Assembly (NCBI GenBank): GCA_022563315.1
Contig: JADFNO010000013.1
Span: forward strand, 1-38,904
Direction of reading: 5' to 3'
DNA length: 38,904 nt
Source of the DNA: Planctomycetota bacterium
GTDB taxonomy: Bacteria; Planctomycetota; Phycisphaerae; Phycisphaerales; SM1A02
The notes below the pieces were generated by a model, which made no database searches, was not told the DNA's origin, and saw only the letters and a list, made by a program, of their open reading frames with translations. Within the stretch, counting starts at the first letter, position 1, and each line of letters starts with the position of its first letter. Both the position numbers and the translations under genes were made by a program. Shown here in pieces: positions 31,268 through 38,904 of this stretch.

Positions 31268-31873
31268 TCACTCTCGATCACGGATCACGCGTGCGGGGTT
31301 TCCGACCGCTACCTTGTATTCATCTATAGACTCGATCACGATGGCTCCAGCGCCGATTACTGAACCGGTTCCAATCGTCACGCCTTTATTGACAAACACG
31401 TGACCACCCAGCCATACATCGTCCCCGATGACTATTGGCGCCCCAAAAAAACCTTGGTTCTTGATGAGTTGGTCTCGCTTGAAGTGGTGGTCCGAGGTGT
31501 TGACGTACACGAACGCGGCGAAGATGCAGTCGTTTCCGATCGTCAGGCCGTGTCCGCCGTTGAAGATGCTGTAGCTGCCGAGGACCGTGTCGGAGCCGAT
31601 CTTCAATTCCGCGTCGTTGGCGGCGACCAGCCAAACATCCGTCCCGGTTCGAACGCCCTCGCCGAGGATGATCTTCCCACTCTTTCTCATGCGGATGTAG
31701 GTGGCGCCGCCGAGCGTGACGTCATCGCCGATCGTGAGATTGGCCAGACGAGCCCCGTCGCGCAGCAAGATGTGGATTGACCCGTGCACTTGAAGGTTGC
31801 GCCCAACTCGTGCGCCGCGCAGTCTCAGACAATATGTCCAAGCGGCGGAATACAGTGATCGAAAAAAGCGCAT
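31268..31873 (-). CDS. Hexapeptide-repeat acyltransferase
   Basis: Left-handed beta-helix acyltransferase, 201 aa, of the colanic-acid/maltose acetyltransferase type. The hexapeptide pattern is clear (LTIGDDVTLGGATYI, KIGSDTVLGSYSIFNG, LTIGNDCIFAAFVYVN). The catalytic-site segment HHFKRDQLIKNQGF and the closing VWLGGHVFVNKGVTIGTGSVIGAGAIV match O-acetyltransferases. It probably acetylates a sugar in the glycan made by this operon. Its ATG overlaps the asnB stop by one base (TGATG), showing translational coupling. Confidence 0.83.
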   Translation of the reverse strand: MRFFRSLYSAAWTYCLRLRGARVGRNLQVHGSIHILLRDGARLANLTIGDDVTLGGATYIRMRKSGKIILGEGVRTGTDVWLVAANDAELKIGSDTVLGSYSIFNGGHGLTIGNDCIFAAFVYVNTSDHHFKRDQLIKNQGFFGAPIVIGDDVWLGGHVFVNKGVTIGTGSVIGAGAIVIESIDEYKVAVGNPARVIRDRE

Positions 31874-33705
31874 CAGCCGCCGAACTCCTCAACGAACATC
31901 TTGCTGCTGAGGAAGTAGAAAAGGAACTTGCTCTTACTGTTTGGAAGCGGATTCTGCGTGAGTAGCGATTCGATCTTCTCTCTGCGCACATGATCGAAGA
32001 TCGGGCTGTCATCCAGAATCGCTGATCGCACCTCATCATCAGTGAAGTCGATGAAAGAGTTGATCGAGGCATTGAACCCGACCTTGCGGCGCTCATCGAG
32101 GATTCGGTCCGGCACGATCCCGCGCATCGCCTGTCGCAAGACCGCCTTGGCGTAACCGTTGGAAATCAAGTGGCGGGTGGGGATCCGCTGTGATAGATCA
32201 AACAGCTCGCGATCAAGAAACGGCGAACGATTCTCGATCGACTGAGACATCGCGTTGTGATCGTCCTCGTGCAGAATAGGCGGCACCGCTTCGTGAAAAA
32301 GCTCGTTGAGCATGCGGTTCCGCAGCAGTCCGTCGCAGTATCGTTGTTCGGTGAACGGTTCATGCCACGGCTGGATCAGGAACTCAGCAAAGGCATCCGC
32401 ATCAAAGAAGATGTGCTCGCGCATCTTCGGCTCGTGAATGAATGCTTCGGCATTCGCTAAATGAGGATTGCGGACGATCGGCTGGATGTGCCGGCGCCAC
32501 GCCGCGATTGATTCGTTGTAGAGATCGCTGTCGTCGCGGACTTCGTACAAATACTGGTTGTGATGATCGTAGTACCCGGTAAACAGCTCATCAGCTCCGG
32601 TGCCGCTGATCGAGATTCGATAGCCGTGCGCAGCGATGGACTGCATCAAGAGCCACTGGGCGTAGTAGGAGATGGTGTAGACGGGCGCATCATGTTGAAG
32701 GATCAATTGACGGAGTCGGCCGAGAAAATCCGTTGTATCAATGTGAATGGTTGTGTGGCGGATTCCCAGTTGCTTCACTGCGTGCTCGACCATCGCTTGT
32801 TCGTCGTATCGCTTGTCGTGATCGACGATCGTGAAGCCATGCACATCGTAATCGAGCACACGTTTGGCGATACTGATGAGCGCGTTCGAATCGACGCCGC
32901 CGCTCATGAGGAATGCGAGCGGCACATCAGCGCGCAAACGAAGCCGCATGGAGCGGATCAATCCATCCCGTACTTGCGATACGACGTCGTCGAACGACAG
33001 ATCATCTTGGTTCCCAAAGACCGGCTGCCAGTATCGTTCGTGATGAATCGCGCCGGAACGAGTAAACGTCAGCGCCGTTCCCGGCTCAACCTCTTTCACG
33101 CCGCAGAAGAAGCCCGCGCCGGTTTTATATAACGCTTTGTAACCGTTGACCATATACCGGTAGAGATGGTCGAAGTTGATCTGAAGGGGGCGATCCAGCA
33201 GGGCCTTGATGAACTTGATTTCCGATCCGAAGAACAGTCCGCCGTCGGTCTCGAACAGATACAGCGGTTTCTCCCCGAAGCGATCGCGGCACAGCAATAG
33301 TGATCCGGCTCGTTCGTCGTAGAGCGCAAAGGCCCACATTCCTTCGCATTCGTCAAGACCGCCGATGCCGTGGTGGATGAGTTGCTGGAGAAGAACCTCG
33401 GTGTCGCTGTCGGTTCGAAAGGTAGTTCCGCCCGCCTGAAGCTTGCGTTTGCGTTCGAGATAGTCGTAAAGCTCGCCGTTGAAGGTCAGGACATGCGGGC
33501 CGATCTTGAACGGCTGATCGGCGCGCGGATCGATGTCGATGATGCTCAAACGCGTGTGCAGCAAGTAAACATGGTGATCCGGGGCAAGGCTGTGGTGATA
33601 CTGGTTCGAAGCGTCCGGCCCGCGGTGTTGCATCGCGCCGAGACAGACGTCGATCCGCCGTGGATCGATTGTGTGAGATCCGATATATCCCGCAATGCCG
33701 CACAT
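31873..33705 (-). CDS. asnB: Glutamine-hydrolysing asparagine synthase-like amidotransferase
   Basis: Class II amidotransferase, 610 aa. Cys2 (MCGIAGYIG) is the glutaminase nucleophile; RLSIIDID, FNGELYDY and RDRFGEKPLYLF continue the N-terminal domain. SGGVDS (268-273) is the ATP-pyrophosphatase loop of the C-terminal synthase domain. It may make asparagine, but many glycan clusters carry an AsnB homologue that amidates sugar uronic acids or other groups, and the location inside an amino-sugar operon favours that. It could also be an ammonia source for the nearby sugar amidotransferase, which is speculative. The neighbour neuB ends 17 bp upstream. Confidence 0.85.
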   Translation of the reverse strand: MCGIAGYIGSHTIDPRRIDVCLGAMQHRGPDASNQYHHSLAPDHHVYLLHTRLSIIDIDPRADQPFKIGPHVLTFNGELYDYLERKRKLQAGGTTFRTDSDTEVLLQQLIHHGIGGLDECEGMWAFALYDERAGSLLLCRDRFGEKPLYLFETDGGLFFGSEIKFIKALLDRPLQINFDHLYRYMVNGYKALYKTGAGFFCGVKEVEPGTALTFTRSGAIHHERYWQPVFGNQDDLSFDDVVSQVRDGLIRSMRLRLRADVPLAFLMSGGVDSNALISIAKRVLDYDVHGFTIVDHDKRYDEQAMVEHAVKQLGIRHTTIHIDTTDFLGRLRQLILQHDAPVYTISYYAQWLLMQSIAAHGYRISISGTGADELFTGYYDHHNQYLYEVRDDSDLYNESIAAWRRHIQPIVRNPHLANAEAFIHEPKMREHIFFDADAFAEFLIQPWHEPFTEQRYCDGLLRNRMLNELFHEAVPPILHEDDHNAMSQSIENRSPFLDRELFDLSQRIPTRHLISNGYAKAVLRQAMRGIVPDRILDERRKVGFNASINSFIDFTDDEVRSAILDDSPIFDHVRREKIESLLTQNPLPNSKSKFLFYFLSSKMFVEEFGG

Positions 33706-33722
33706 TGTTGGGTATTGGTTCC

Positions 33723-34742
33723 CTACTCTTTGTCGGTGACCATGGAGGCCAAAATGCAGTCACCTGCGGCGACATGTTGTTTGAGTTTCCGGCCCAATAG
33801 ACGTCGCTCGTCGCCTGGGGCGATTCCGCCGGCTGGCCGCACCCACGTCAGATCATCAGCAACGATTACCGTTCCGGCTGAGAGCTCGCGACGCGCGGCA
33901 ATTGAGCGGCGCATCGACTCGAGCCCGACCCGTTCACCCGCCTGGGGTGTTTTGCGACCATGCCCGATCAATGTCGTGAAGGACTCGATGCGCTGCACAA
34001 GCTCGCCAAACTCCGCCGGATCGGCCGAGAGTTGATGGTCCCGGAAATCGGAGTGGTGTTTGTCGATCGTGAAGTGCTTCTCGACGATGCGGGCGCCGAG
34101 CGCGACGGAGAGCGCCGCGGCATCGATGCCAAGGGTGTGATCGGAGTACCCGACGGTGCATCGAAACACGTCGCGAAGCTGTTGGATGGCGGCCAGGTTC
34201 GCTTCGTGCGGTCGAACGGGATAGCTGCTGACGCAGTGAAGGATCGCCAGCTTCTGTTTTATGGCATTCGCCGCCCAGGTTCGTTCGATCACGGCGACCG
34301 ACGCACGAAGCTCAGCGATCGTGGCCAAGCCTGCGGAGAGGATGATCGGCTTACCGGTTTGCGCTGCCGCTTCGAGCAGCGGAAAGAACGTATTGTCGCC
34401 TGACGCGATCTTTAGGGCAGACACCAGCGGCGCAAGCACAGCAACACTCGGTAGGTCAAGCGGTGTAGAAAAGAACAACAGTCCGGCGGCAGAGGCAACG
34501 TCGGATAGTTGTGCGAACTGTTCCGGCGAAAGCTCGTACGATTTCAGCCGCGCGAAGCGCCGTTCCTCGCGGCGGCTGATGTACTGCTCCGTTCGGTACG
34601 TTTGGAACTTGACGGCATGTGCGCCGGCTTCGGCGGCGAGCCCGATCAAATCCTGCGCCAGCGCGAAGTCGCCTTCATGGTTGTTGCCGATCTCGGCCAC
34701 AATCATGATTCGCTTCTCAAGATCGAAGTCGTCGATTTTCAC
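33723..34742 (-). CDS. neuB: NeuB-type N-acetylneuraminate/nonulosonate synthase
   Basis: Condenses a six-carbon amino sugar with phosphoenolpyruvate to a nine-carbon nonulosonic acid, 339 aa. The N-terminal TIM barrel has IVAEIGNNHEGDFALAQDLI, AHAVKFQTYRTEQYIS, LHCVSSYPVRPHEANL, GYSDHTLGIDAAALSVALGA and VEKHFTIDK. The C-terminal 65 or so residues (SIAARRELSAGTVIVADDLTWVRP...GRKLKQHVAAGDCI) are the SAF/antifreeze-like domain. HSDFRDHQLSADPAEF differs from the sialic-acid form, suggesting a legionaminic, pseudaminic or other substrate. No CMP-sugar transferase (NeuA) or NeuC-type epimerase is in the window. Confidence 0.88.
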   Translation of the reverse strand: MKIDDFDLEKRIMIVAEIGNNHEGDFALAQDLIGLAAEAGAHAVKFQTYRTEQYISRREERRFARLKSYELSPEQFAQLSDVASAAGLLFFSTPLDLPSVAVLAPLVSALKIASGDNTFFPLLEAAAQTGKPIILSAGLATIAELRASVAVIERTWAANAIKQKLAILHCVSSYPVRPHEANLAAIQQLRDVFRCTVGYSDHTLGIDAAALSVALGARIVEKHFTIDKHHSDFRDHQLSADPAEFGELVQRIESFTTLIGHGRKTPQAGERVGLESMRRSIAARRELSAGTVIVADDLTWVRPAGGIAPGDERRLLGRKLKQHVAAGDCILASMVTDKE

Positions 34743-34769
34743 CGGTTTCCCCTCATGCGGCGGCCACGA

Positions 34770-35510
34770 TCACGCATCGTGATAATGAAGGACGTACTGG
34801 GAGCGCACGAGCTGGAAGCCCAGGCGTTCATAGCAGCGGATGGCGGGTAGGTTCGCCAACTGCGTGCCGACGCGCAGGCAGCCGGCCTCGGGGAACTGCG
34901 ATTGCGCGAACCAGGTCATATCTCCCGCCACATTTCGACCGCGCATCGCCTCGTCCACGGCCACGAGATCGACGACCATCACGCCGTCGGCGGTCATGAG
35001 CGCCAGGAGAAACCCGACGATTCGTCCGTTCTCGACGGCGACGACCATTGCATCTCCGCGCCGGCCGTGGAAGTAGCTGCGCGTCCACTGGGCCTTGATC
35101 TCGTCGGCGACCGTGTCGGGGATTTGAGCGTCAGCGTGGAAGCGCGAGAATCCGAAGCTTCGCCGGGCCAGGGCCGCGATCTCCTGTTCATCCGACGCTT
35201 CAGCCGACCTCAGATTCATCTCACCCCGGGGACGGCTTGAGCCGGTTACGGCCCGTTCAAACTGAAGACTTGTGTCCACAAGCGTGAAACCCCATCGCAG
35301 CAGGGGCCCGAGGTGCTGCGGTTCCTCGGCCGGCACCTTGATGTAAGCGAAAACCGGCGGGGTGTTCAGCTCGGCCAGTTGGCTGTTCAGATCCGCAGGG
35401 TCGATCTCACGGCTGGTGTTGACCAGGGCTTCGATACTGATTTGGTAGACGTTGCAGCCGAGTCGCTCGGCCAGCCAAACGTCCCGGTGAAGCTCGGCAT
35501 AGGTGAGCAT
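34770..35510 (-). CDS. GNAT N-acetyltransferase, WecD/RffC-like
   Basis: Acetyl-CoA-dependent N-acetyltransferase, 246 aa. The N-terminal 90 or so residues form a divergent half domain. The C-terminal GNAT core has RRSFGFSRFHADAQIPDTVADEIKAQWTRSYFHGRRGD, VVDLVAVDEAMRGRNVAGDMTWFA (acetyl-CoA-binding turn) and LPAIRCYERLGFQLVRSQYVLHYH. The FSRFHADxxIP motif is shared with WecD/RffC, which acetylates the amino group of a dTDP-aminodideoxyhexose. It fits downstream of the DegT aminotransferase in this operon. Gaps of 15-27 bp separate it from its neighbours. Confidence 0.82.
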   Translation of the reverse strand: MLTYAELHRDVWLAERLGCNVYQISIEALVNTSREIDPADLNSQLAELNTPPVFAYIKVPAEEPQHLGPLLRWGFTLVDTSLQFERAVTGSSRPRGEMNLRSAEASDEQEIAALARRSFGFSRFHADAQIPDTVADEIKAQWTRSYFHGRRGDAMVVAVENGRIVGFLLALMTADGVMVVDLVAVDEAMRGRNVAGDMTWFAQSQFPEAGCLRVGTQLANLPAIRCYERLGFQLVRSQYVLHYHDA

Positions 35511-35525
35511 CGGGCTGACCTTGCG

Positions 35526-36578
35526 CTACGGCGCCACCAACGCGCCGCCCATTTTTGGTTCAACCAGGGACGGATCGCCTAGCGGCCCATACGACTTGAT
35601 GTATTGGGCGACGCCGCGCTCGATCGGCCAGTGCGGATCATAACCGAGCAGGGCTCTGGCCTTATCCACACACAGCGTTCCGCGATCGGGCATCAGCCGG
35701 TTCTTCGGGCGATACTCGATGCTGACCTTGGGGAACTCGGCTCTGACCACCTCCACAAGTTCCGCGATCGATCGGGATCGGCCGAAGGTGAGATTGAACG
35801 TCTCACCGCGACTCTCATCGGACTGAATGATCTGGATGACGCCGCCGATGAGATCTTCGATGAAGGTGAAGTCGAGCCGCTCCGCGCCGTCACCGGCCAC
35901 GGTGAGCGTTTCGCCGCCCCGCGCGTTCTCGATAAAGACCTGAACCACCCGTCGGCTGACACAGCGATGGCCGTAGAGGGCCGCCGGACGAATGATCGTA
36001 TAGGGCAGCCCGAAGACCTGGTTGTGGGCGATCACGAGCTTCTCACCGCTGAACTTCAACGCCCCGTAGATGCCGATCGGATTGCAGGGCGTCTCCTCCG
36101 TGACGATCCCGCTGCTGAAGTGTCCGTAGACCATGCTTGAGGAGAAGAAGATGAAGTGCTCGAGCCAATCTCGCGCGCAGGCCAAGGTATTTTCAAGCGT
36201 GTGAAGCGTGTGCTCGAACGCGTCGTGGGGGTGGCGATTGGAGCGATCGGCGTGGGAGATGCCCGCCAGATGGATCAGCACCTGCGGTTGGATCATTCCG
36301 AGCAAGTCGGCGAGGGCGGGCTCGTCACGGGCGTCCTGCGTATAGACGGGGATATCCGCCGCCCGGAGCAGTCGCTGCCGTTCGTTGATCAGGCGAAGGT
36401 AGAGGTCCCGGTTCGGGGTGCTTGGATCGGCATTGGAGAACGCCAGCAGATTGTTGACGCGCAGGGAGTCGATGATGAACACATCCGCCCCGCGCGAAGA
36501 GAGAGCGAGCGCCAGGTTGTGGCCGATGAACCCGGCTCCGCCGATCAACGCGATCTTTCGCTTGTGCAGGGGGGTCAT
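35526..36578 (-). CDS. NAD-dependent nucleotide-sugar epimerase/dehydratase
   Basis: Extended SDR, 350 aa. GGAGFIG (13-19) binds the dinucleotide. FSSSMVYG and Tyr171-xxx-Lys175 (IYGALKFSGE) form the normal catalytic set, unlike the FxxxK of the epimerase at 20933-21973. LDFTFIEDLIGGVIQII is the substrate-side segment. UDP-glucose/GlcNAc 4-epimerase-like, with exact reaction unknown. It starts 1 bp after the aminotransferase stop, so it is probably translationally coupled. Confidence 0.83.
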   Translation of the reverse strand: MTPLHKRKIALIGGAGFIGHNLALALSSRGADVFIIDSLRVNNLLAFSNADPSTPNRDLYLRLINERQRLLRAADIPVYTQDARDEPALADLLGMIQPQVLIHLAGISHADRSNRHPHDAFEHTLHTLENTLACARDWLEHFIFFSSSMVYGHFSSGIVTEETPCNPIGIYGALKFSGEKLVIAHNQVFGLPYTIIRPAALYGHRCVSRRVVQVFIENARGGETLTVAGDGAERLDFTFIEDLIGGVIQIIQSDESRGETFNLTFGRSRSIAELVEVVRAEFPKVSIEYRPKNRLMPDRGTLCVDKARALLGYDPHWPIERGVAQYIKSYGPLGDPSLVEPKMGGALVAP

Positions 36579-36579
36579 C

Positions 36580-37833
36580 TCATCTCACCGCTGCAATGGC
36601 ATCCTTGACCGAAGCGACGATGTACTGGACGTCCTCCCGCACCAGATGCGGCCCCACGGGCAAAGTGATAGAAGCCGCGCTGAGGCGCGACGCCACTGGG
36701 AAGCTGTTATCGGCAAATCCGTATCGACGCCTGTAATAGCTCATGTGAGGGACCGGCCGGGGGTAGTAGACGCTGCAGCCCACGCCCCGATGCTTGAGGC
36801 TCGTCATGATCTGTGGACGCTTGGACATCACTGGATCACGAAGCACCAGGGCCAGGCCGTAGTAGCTGCTGCGGAATCGCCCGTGCGTCGAACGGAGCAT
36901 GCTGATCTCGTCGATCGAGGCCAGCCCGGCCCCAAGCGCCTCGTAGTTGGCCCGCCGGGCGGCGAGGAAGTCCCCCAGCCGGCCCATCTGCACGAGCCCG
37001 ATCGCCGCCCCAAGCTCGGTCATGCGATAGTTGTTGCCCAAATGCACAACGTCGTACTCCCCCGGAGTCGGTCGATCCGAGACGATATTGCGGTCGATGC
37101 CAAAGGCGCGCTGGGTCGCCGCGGCGTCGGCCACATCCCGGCGGCGCGTGATCAACATCCCGCCCTCAGCCGTGGTGATGTGTTTGACGGGATAGAACGA
37201 GAAGCACCCCACATCGCCGTGCAGCCCGACGTGAACGTCATCCAACGTCGCCCCGACCGCCAGCGCACAATCCTCGATCACGAACAGGTCGTGACGGTGG
37301 GCAATCGTCAGCACGCGCTGCATGTCGACCGGAAGCCCGAGGTAATGCACGACGCAGATCGCTTTGGTTCGGCTGGTGATCGCCGCCTCGAGCTGATCGA
37401 GATCGAGGTTCCCGGTTTCCGCCTCGGAATCGACGAACACGCATCGAGCGCCGCACAACTGAACCGCATGAGCCGTGGCGATATGCGTCTGGGCCGGCAT
37501 GATGACTTCGTCTTGCGGTCCAAGATCCAGGAACATATACGCCAGGTGTAAAGCCGCGGTGCACGAGGACGTGGCCACGGCGTGCGGCGCTTTGGTGAAC
37601 TCGGCGAAGGCGGCCTCGAACTGGCGAACCTGCGGTCCGTGAGTGAGCGTCGGGCCCGACAGGACCTCCATCACCGCCTCGCGCTCGGCGTCGCCGATCA
37701 TCGGCCGGCCGAACGGGATGGAACGTGTCGGCGTCGTCTTTGACGCCTGGGATGTCGGGCGGACCTCCACCGTCTGCGTGACGACGCCGGCAGCCGGCGT
37801 TCTGGACGCTGGATCGTTGGTGTGTGGGTGCAT
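36580..37833 (-). CDS. DegT/DnrJ/EryC1/StrS sugar aminotransferase
   Basis: PLP-dependent aminotransferase, 417 aa, which would install an amino group on a keto-sugar nucleotide. The PLP lysine is Lys217 in FYPVKHITTAEGG. Asp188 in VIEDCALAVGA binds the pyridine nitrogen, and SSCTAALHLAYM (89-100) binds the phosphate. The first 40 or so residues (TNDPASRTPAAGVVTQTVEVRP) are low-complexity and not part of the fold. The ATG at 37833 overlaps the upstream oxidoreductase stop by one base (TGATG), as also seen between asnB and the acyltransferase. The pairing with a Gfo/Idh/MocA dehydrogenase recalls the WlbA/WlbC or WbpB/WbpE oxidise-then-aminate step. Confidence 0.87.
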   Translation of the reverse strand: MHPHTNDPASRTPAAGVVTQTVEVRPTSQASKTTPTRSIPFGRPMIGDAEREAVMEVLSGPTLTHGPQVRQFEAAFAEFTKAPHAVATSSCTAALHLAYMFLDLGPQDEVIMPAQTHIATAHAVQLCGARCVFVDSEAETGNLDLDQLEAAITSRTKAICVVHYLGLPVDMQRVLTIAHRHDLFVIEDCALAVGATLDDVHVGLHGDVGCFSFYPVKHITTAEGGMLITRRRDVADAAATQRAFGIDRNIVSDRPTPGEYDVVHLGNNYRMTELGAAIGLVQMGRLGDFLAARRANYEALGAGLASIDEISMLRSTHGRFRSSYYGLALVLRDPVMSKRPQIMTSLKHRGVGCSVYYPRPVPHMSYYRRRYGFADNSFPVASRLSAASITLPVGPHLVREDVQYIVASVKDAIAAVR

Positions 37834-38828
37834 CACTCGTACTCCACTTCGACGATCCGTTGCTCTCGCTGAGCGCGTTGGATCGCCAGACATACGAACA
37901 TCGTCTCGAATACTTCCCGGTGTGTGATCTGGGGCTTGGCGCATCCGAGGATGCTGTCCAGGAAGTTCCCGATCAGGTCTCCCTTGGCGGCGCCGGGGTG
38001 CGCAGCGGTAATGATCTGCGGTGATGAAGAAGCGTCGCGCGAGGTGTAGAGACGTCCGTGCGGATCGTCGTTGACGAATGTTGCCTCGGTTCCGCAGATT
38101 GTCAGACCGTGGCCGTGCGGCCGAACACAACCGAAGTTCGCGGTGACCGTGCCCGTCATGCCGCTGTCAAAGCGCAGCAGCGCCGCGGTCATGTCGTGGC
38201 CGGCAAAGGCGGAGCCGGCGGTTCCGATGCCGTTGCCGAACGCGGCGACCTGAACGATCCGCTCACCCGTCAACCACAGCAGTTGGTCGATCAGATGCAC
38301 CGCCCCGCCCAGGACGACGCTGTAGTTGTGGACTCGGCCTCGCCAGCCTTGGGTCAACTTGTGAAGCCGACCATAGTTGTATTCGCCTTCGACGTGAAAC
38401 AGCCGGCCCATCCGCCCTCGGCGAATCATTTGGCGAACGAGTTGGAACCGAGGCGACAGGCGGAGAATCAGATTGCAGCTAAGCCGTTGCTGTGGCCGCT
38501 GCCGGAGTATTGCTCGAACCTTTCGCAGCTCCTCGATATCAAGACACAACGGCTTCTCGACAAACACATGCTTGCCGTGCTCAAGGGCCAGGACGATCTG
38601 CTCAGCGTGGGCGTCGTCGTACGAGGCGATGGAAACCACATCAATCGCGGGGTCGCTCAGGACAACCCGCGGATCGGCCACGATGTCCAGCTCGGGGTAT
38701 TGCTGCGAGAGTTCGCCGCGCTTGGTTGGCGAGATGTCGCACAGCGTGGTGACGGCGCACGCCGGGTGGGCATCGTACGCTTTGATGTGCTGCCGGCCGA
38801 CGCCCAGGCCAATGACCGCCGCTCGCAA
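37833..38828 (-). CDS. Gfo/Idh/MocA-family NAD(P)-dependent sugar oxidoreductase
   Basis: 331 aa from a TTG at 38828. The N-terminal Rossmann domain is VIGLGVGRQHIKAYDAHP. DVVSIASYDDAHAEQIVLALEHGKHVFVEKPL gives the EKP motif, and GRMGRLFHVEGEYNYGR begins the C-terminal domain. It probably oxidises a sugar nucleotide to the keto form used by the following aminotransferase. The start is uncertain: the frame is open through the window end with no ATG seen, so the protein may begin upstream of the window. First visible gene of the nine-gene - strand operon. Confidence 0.83.
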   Translation of the reverse strand: MRAAVIGLGVGRQHIKAYDAHPACAVTTLCDISPTKRGELSQQYPELDIVADPRVVLSDPAIDVVSIASYDDAHAEQIVLALEHGKHVFVEKPLCLDIEELRKVRAILRQRPQQRLSCNLILRLSPRFQLVRQMIRRGRMGRLFHVEGEYNYGRLHKLTQGWRGRVHNYSVVLGGAVHLIDQLLWLTGERIVQVAAFGNGIGTAGSAFAGHDMTAALLRFDSGMTGTVTANFGCVRPHGHGLTICGTEATFVNDDPHGRLYTSRDASSSPQIITAAHPGAAKGDLIGNFLDSILGCAKPQITHREVFETMFVCLAIQRAQREQRIVEVEYE

Positions 38829-38904
38829 ACGGGTGGTATGAATGGAAGCCGACCCGCTACGGTCCCGTCGGCTTGCAGGAGCGTCCGTGCTCGCGGTTTG
38901 GGGC

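Noticed and set aside
37834-38130. Upstream 99-codon extension of the DegT aminotransferase
   Set aside because: It overlaps the oxidoreductase gene, is Arg-rich with no fold, and the ATG at 37833 forms a normal TGATG coupling.

Overview
The window looks like chromosomal DNA of a planctomycete, most likely of the class Phycisphaerae. The best single clue is the secreted protein at 27235-29646. It carries a pair of calcium-loop repeats of the form D-x-D-x-D...DLLILLGxWG separated by Cys residues, a dockerin-like module that is very common in Phycisphaerae. The abundance of short palindromic repeats between genes and the scarcity of strong Shine-Dalgarno sequences fit that assignment. No rRNA, tRNA, CRISPR array or phage genes were seen.

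Region 1 (1-10.8 kb, mostly + strand) is a phenylacetyl-CoA (paa) catabolic cluster. After the 3' end of fumC and an alpha/beta hydrolase come an FlK-like acyl-CoA thioesterase, two crotonases (paaF-like and paaG-like), a 3-hydroxyacyl-CoA dehydrogenase (paaH), a beta-ketoadipyl-CoA-type thiolase (paaJ) and paaA, paaB, paaC and paaD of the ring epoxidase. paaY and a PaaN-type aldehyde dehydrogenase lie at 18.2-20.7 kb on the other strand. The epoxidase reductase paaE and the phenylacetate-CoA ligase paaK are not in the window. Two mobile-type genes sit inside this cluster: a four-helix-bundle protein gene bordered by inverted repeats, and a REP-associated tyrosine transposase (RAYT) bordered by inverted copies of a 26-bp hairpin that recurs upstream of paaD.

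Region 2 (10.9-16.0 kb) encodes a complete 2-oxoacid dehydrogenase complex: E1 alpha, E1 beta, E2 and E3. It is followed by a TMTC-like membrane protein with TPR repeats (16.0-18.2 kb). The complex may be a normal pyruvate dehydrogenase, or it may feed the paa pathway.

Region 3 (20.9-38.9 kb) is a surface-glycan cluster. A + strand pair (sugar epimerase, CgeB-like glycosyltransferase) faces a - strand set (HldE-like bifunctional enzyme with reversed domain order, family 2 glycosyltransferase, FkbM methyltransferase). After the secreted dockerin-like protein, a tightly packed nine-gene - strand operon (38.8 to 29.7 kb) runs: Gfo/Idh/MocA oxidoreductase, DegT aminotransferase, epimerase, GNAT acetyltransferase, NeuB-type synthase, AsnB, hexapeptide acyltransferase, N-acetyl sugar amidotransferase and a small conserved protein. 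Together these suggest a heavily modified amino sugar or nonulosonic acid, perhaps with an acetamidino group.

The most unusual signal is at DNA level. Several families of palindromic repeats occur, some inside coding frames. A 15-20 nt word related to GCGCGAAGCCGCAAGCGG occurs five times in five different paa/pdh genes, on both strands and in different reading frames. A perfect 32-bp palindrome lies in frame in the alpha/beta hydrolase gene. Two palindromic elements of exactly 142 bp share CAGAG-rich ends but have different interiors.
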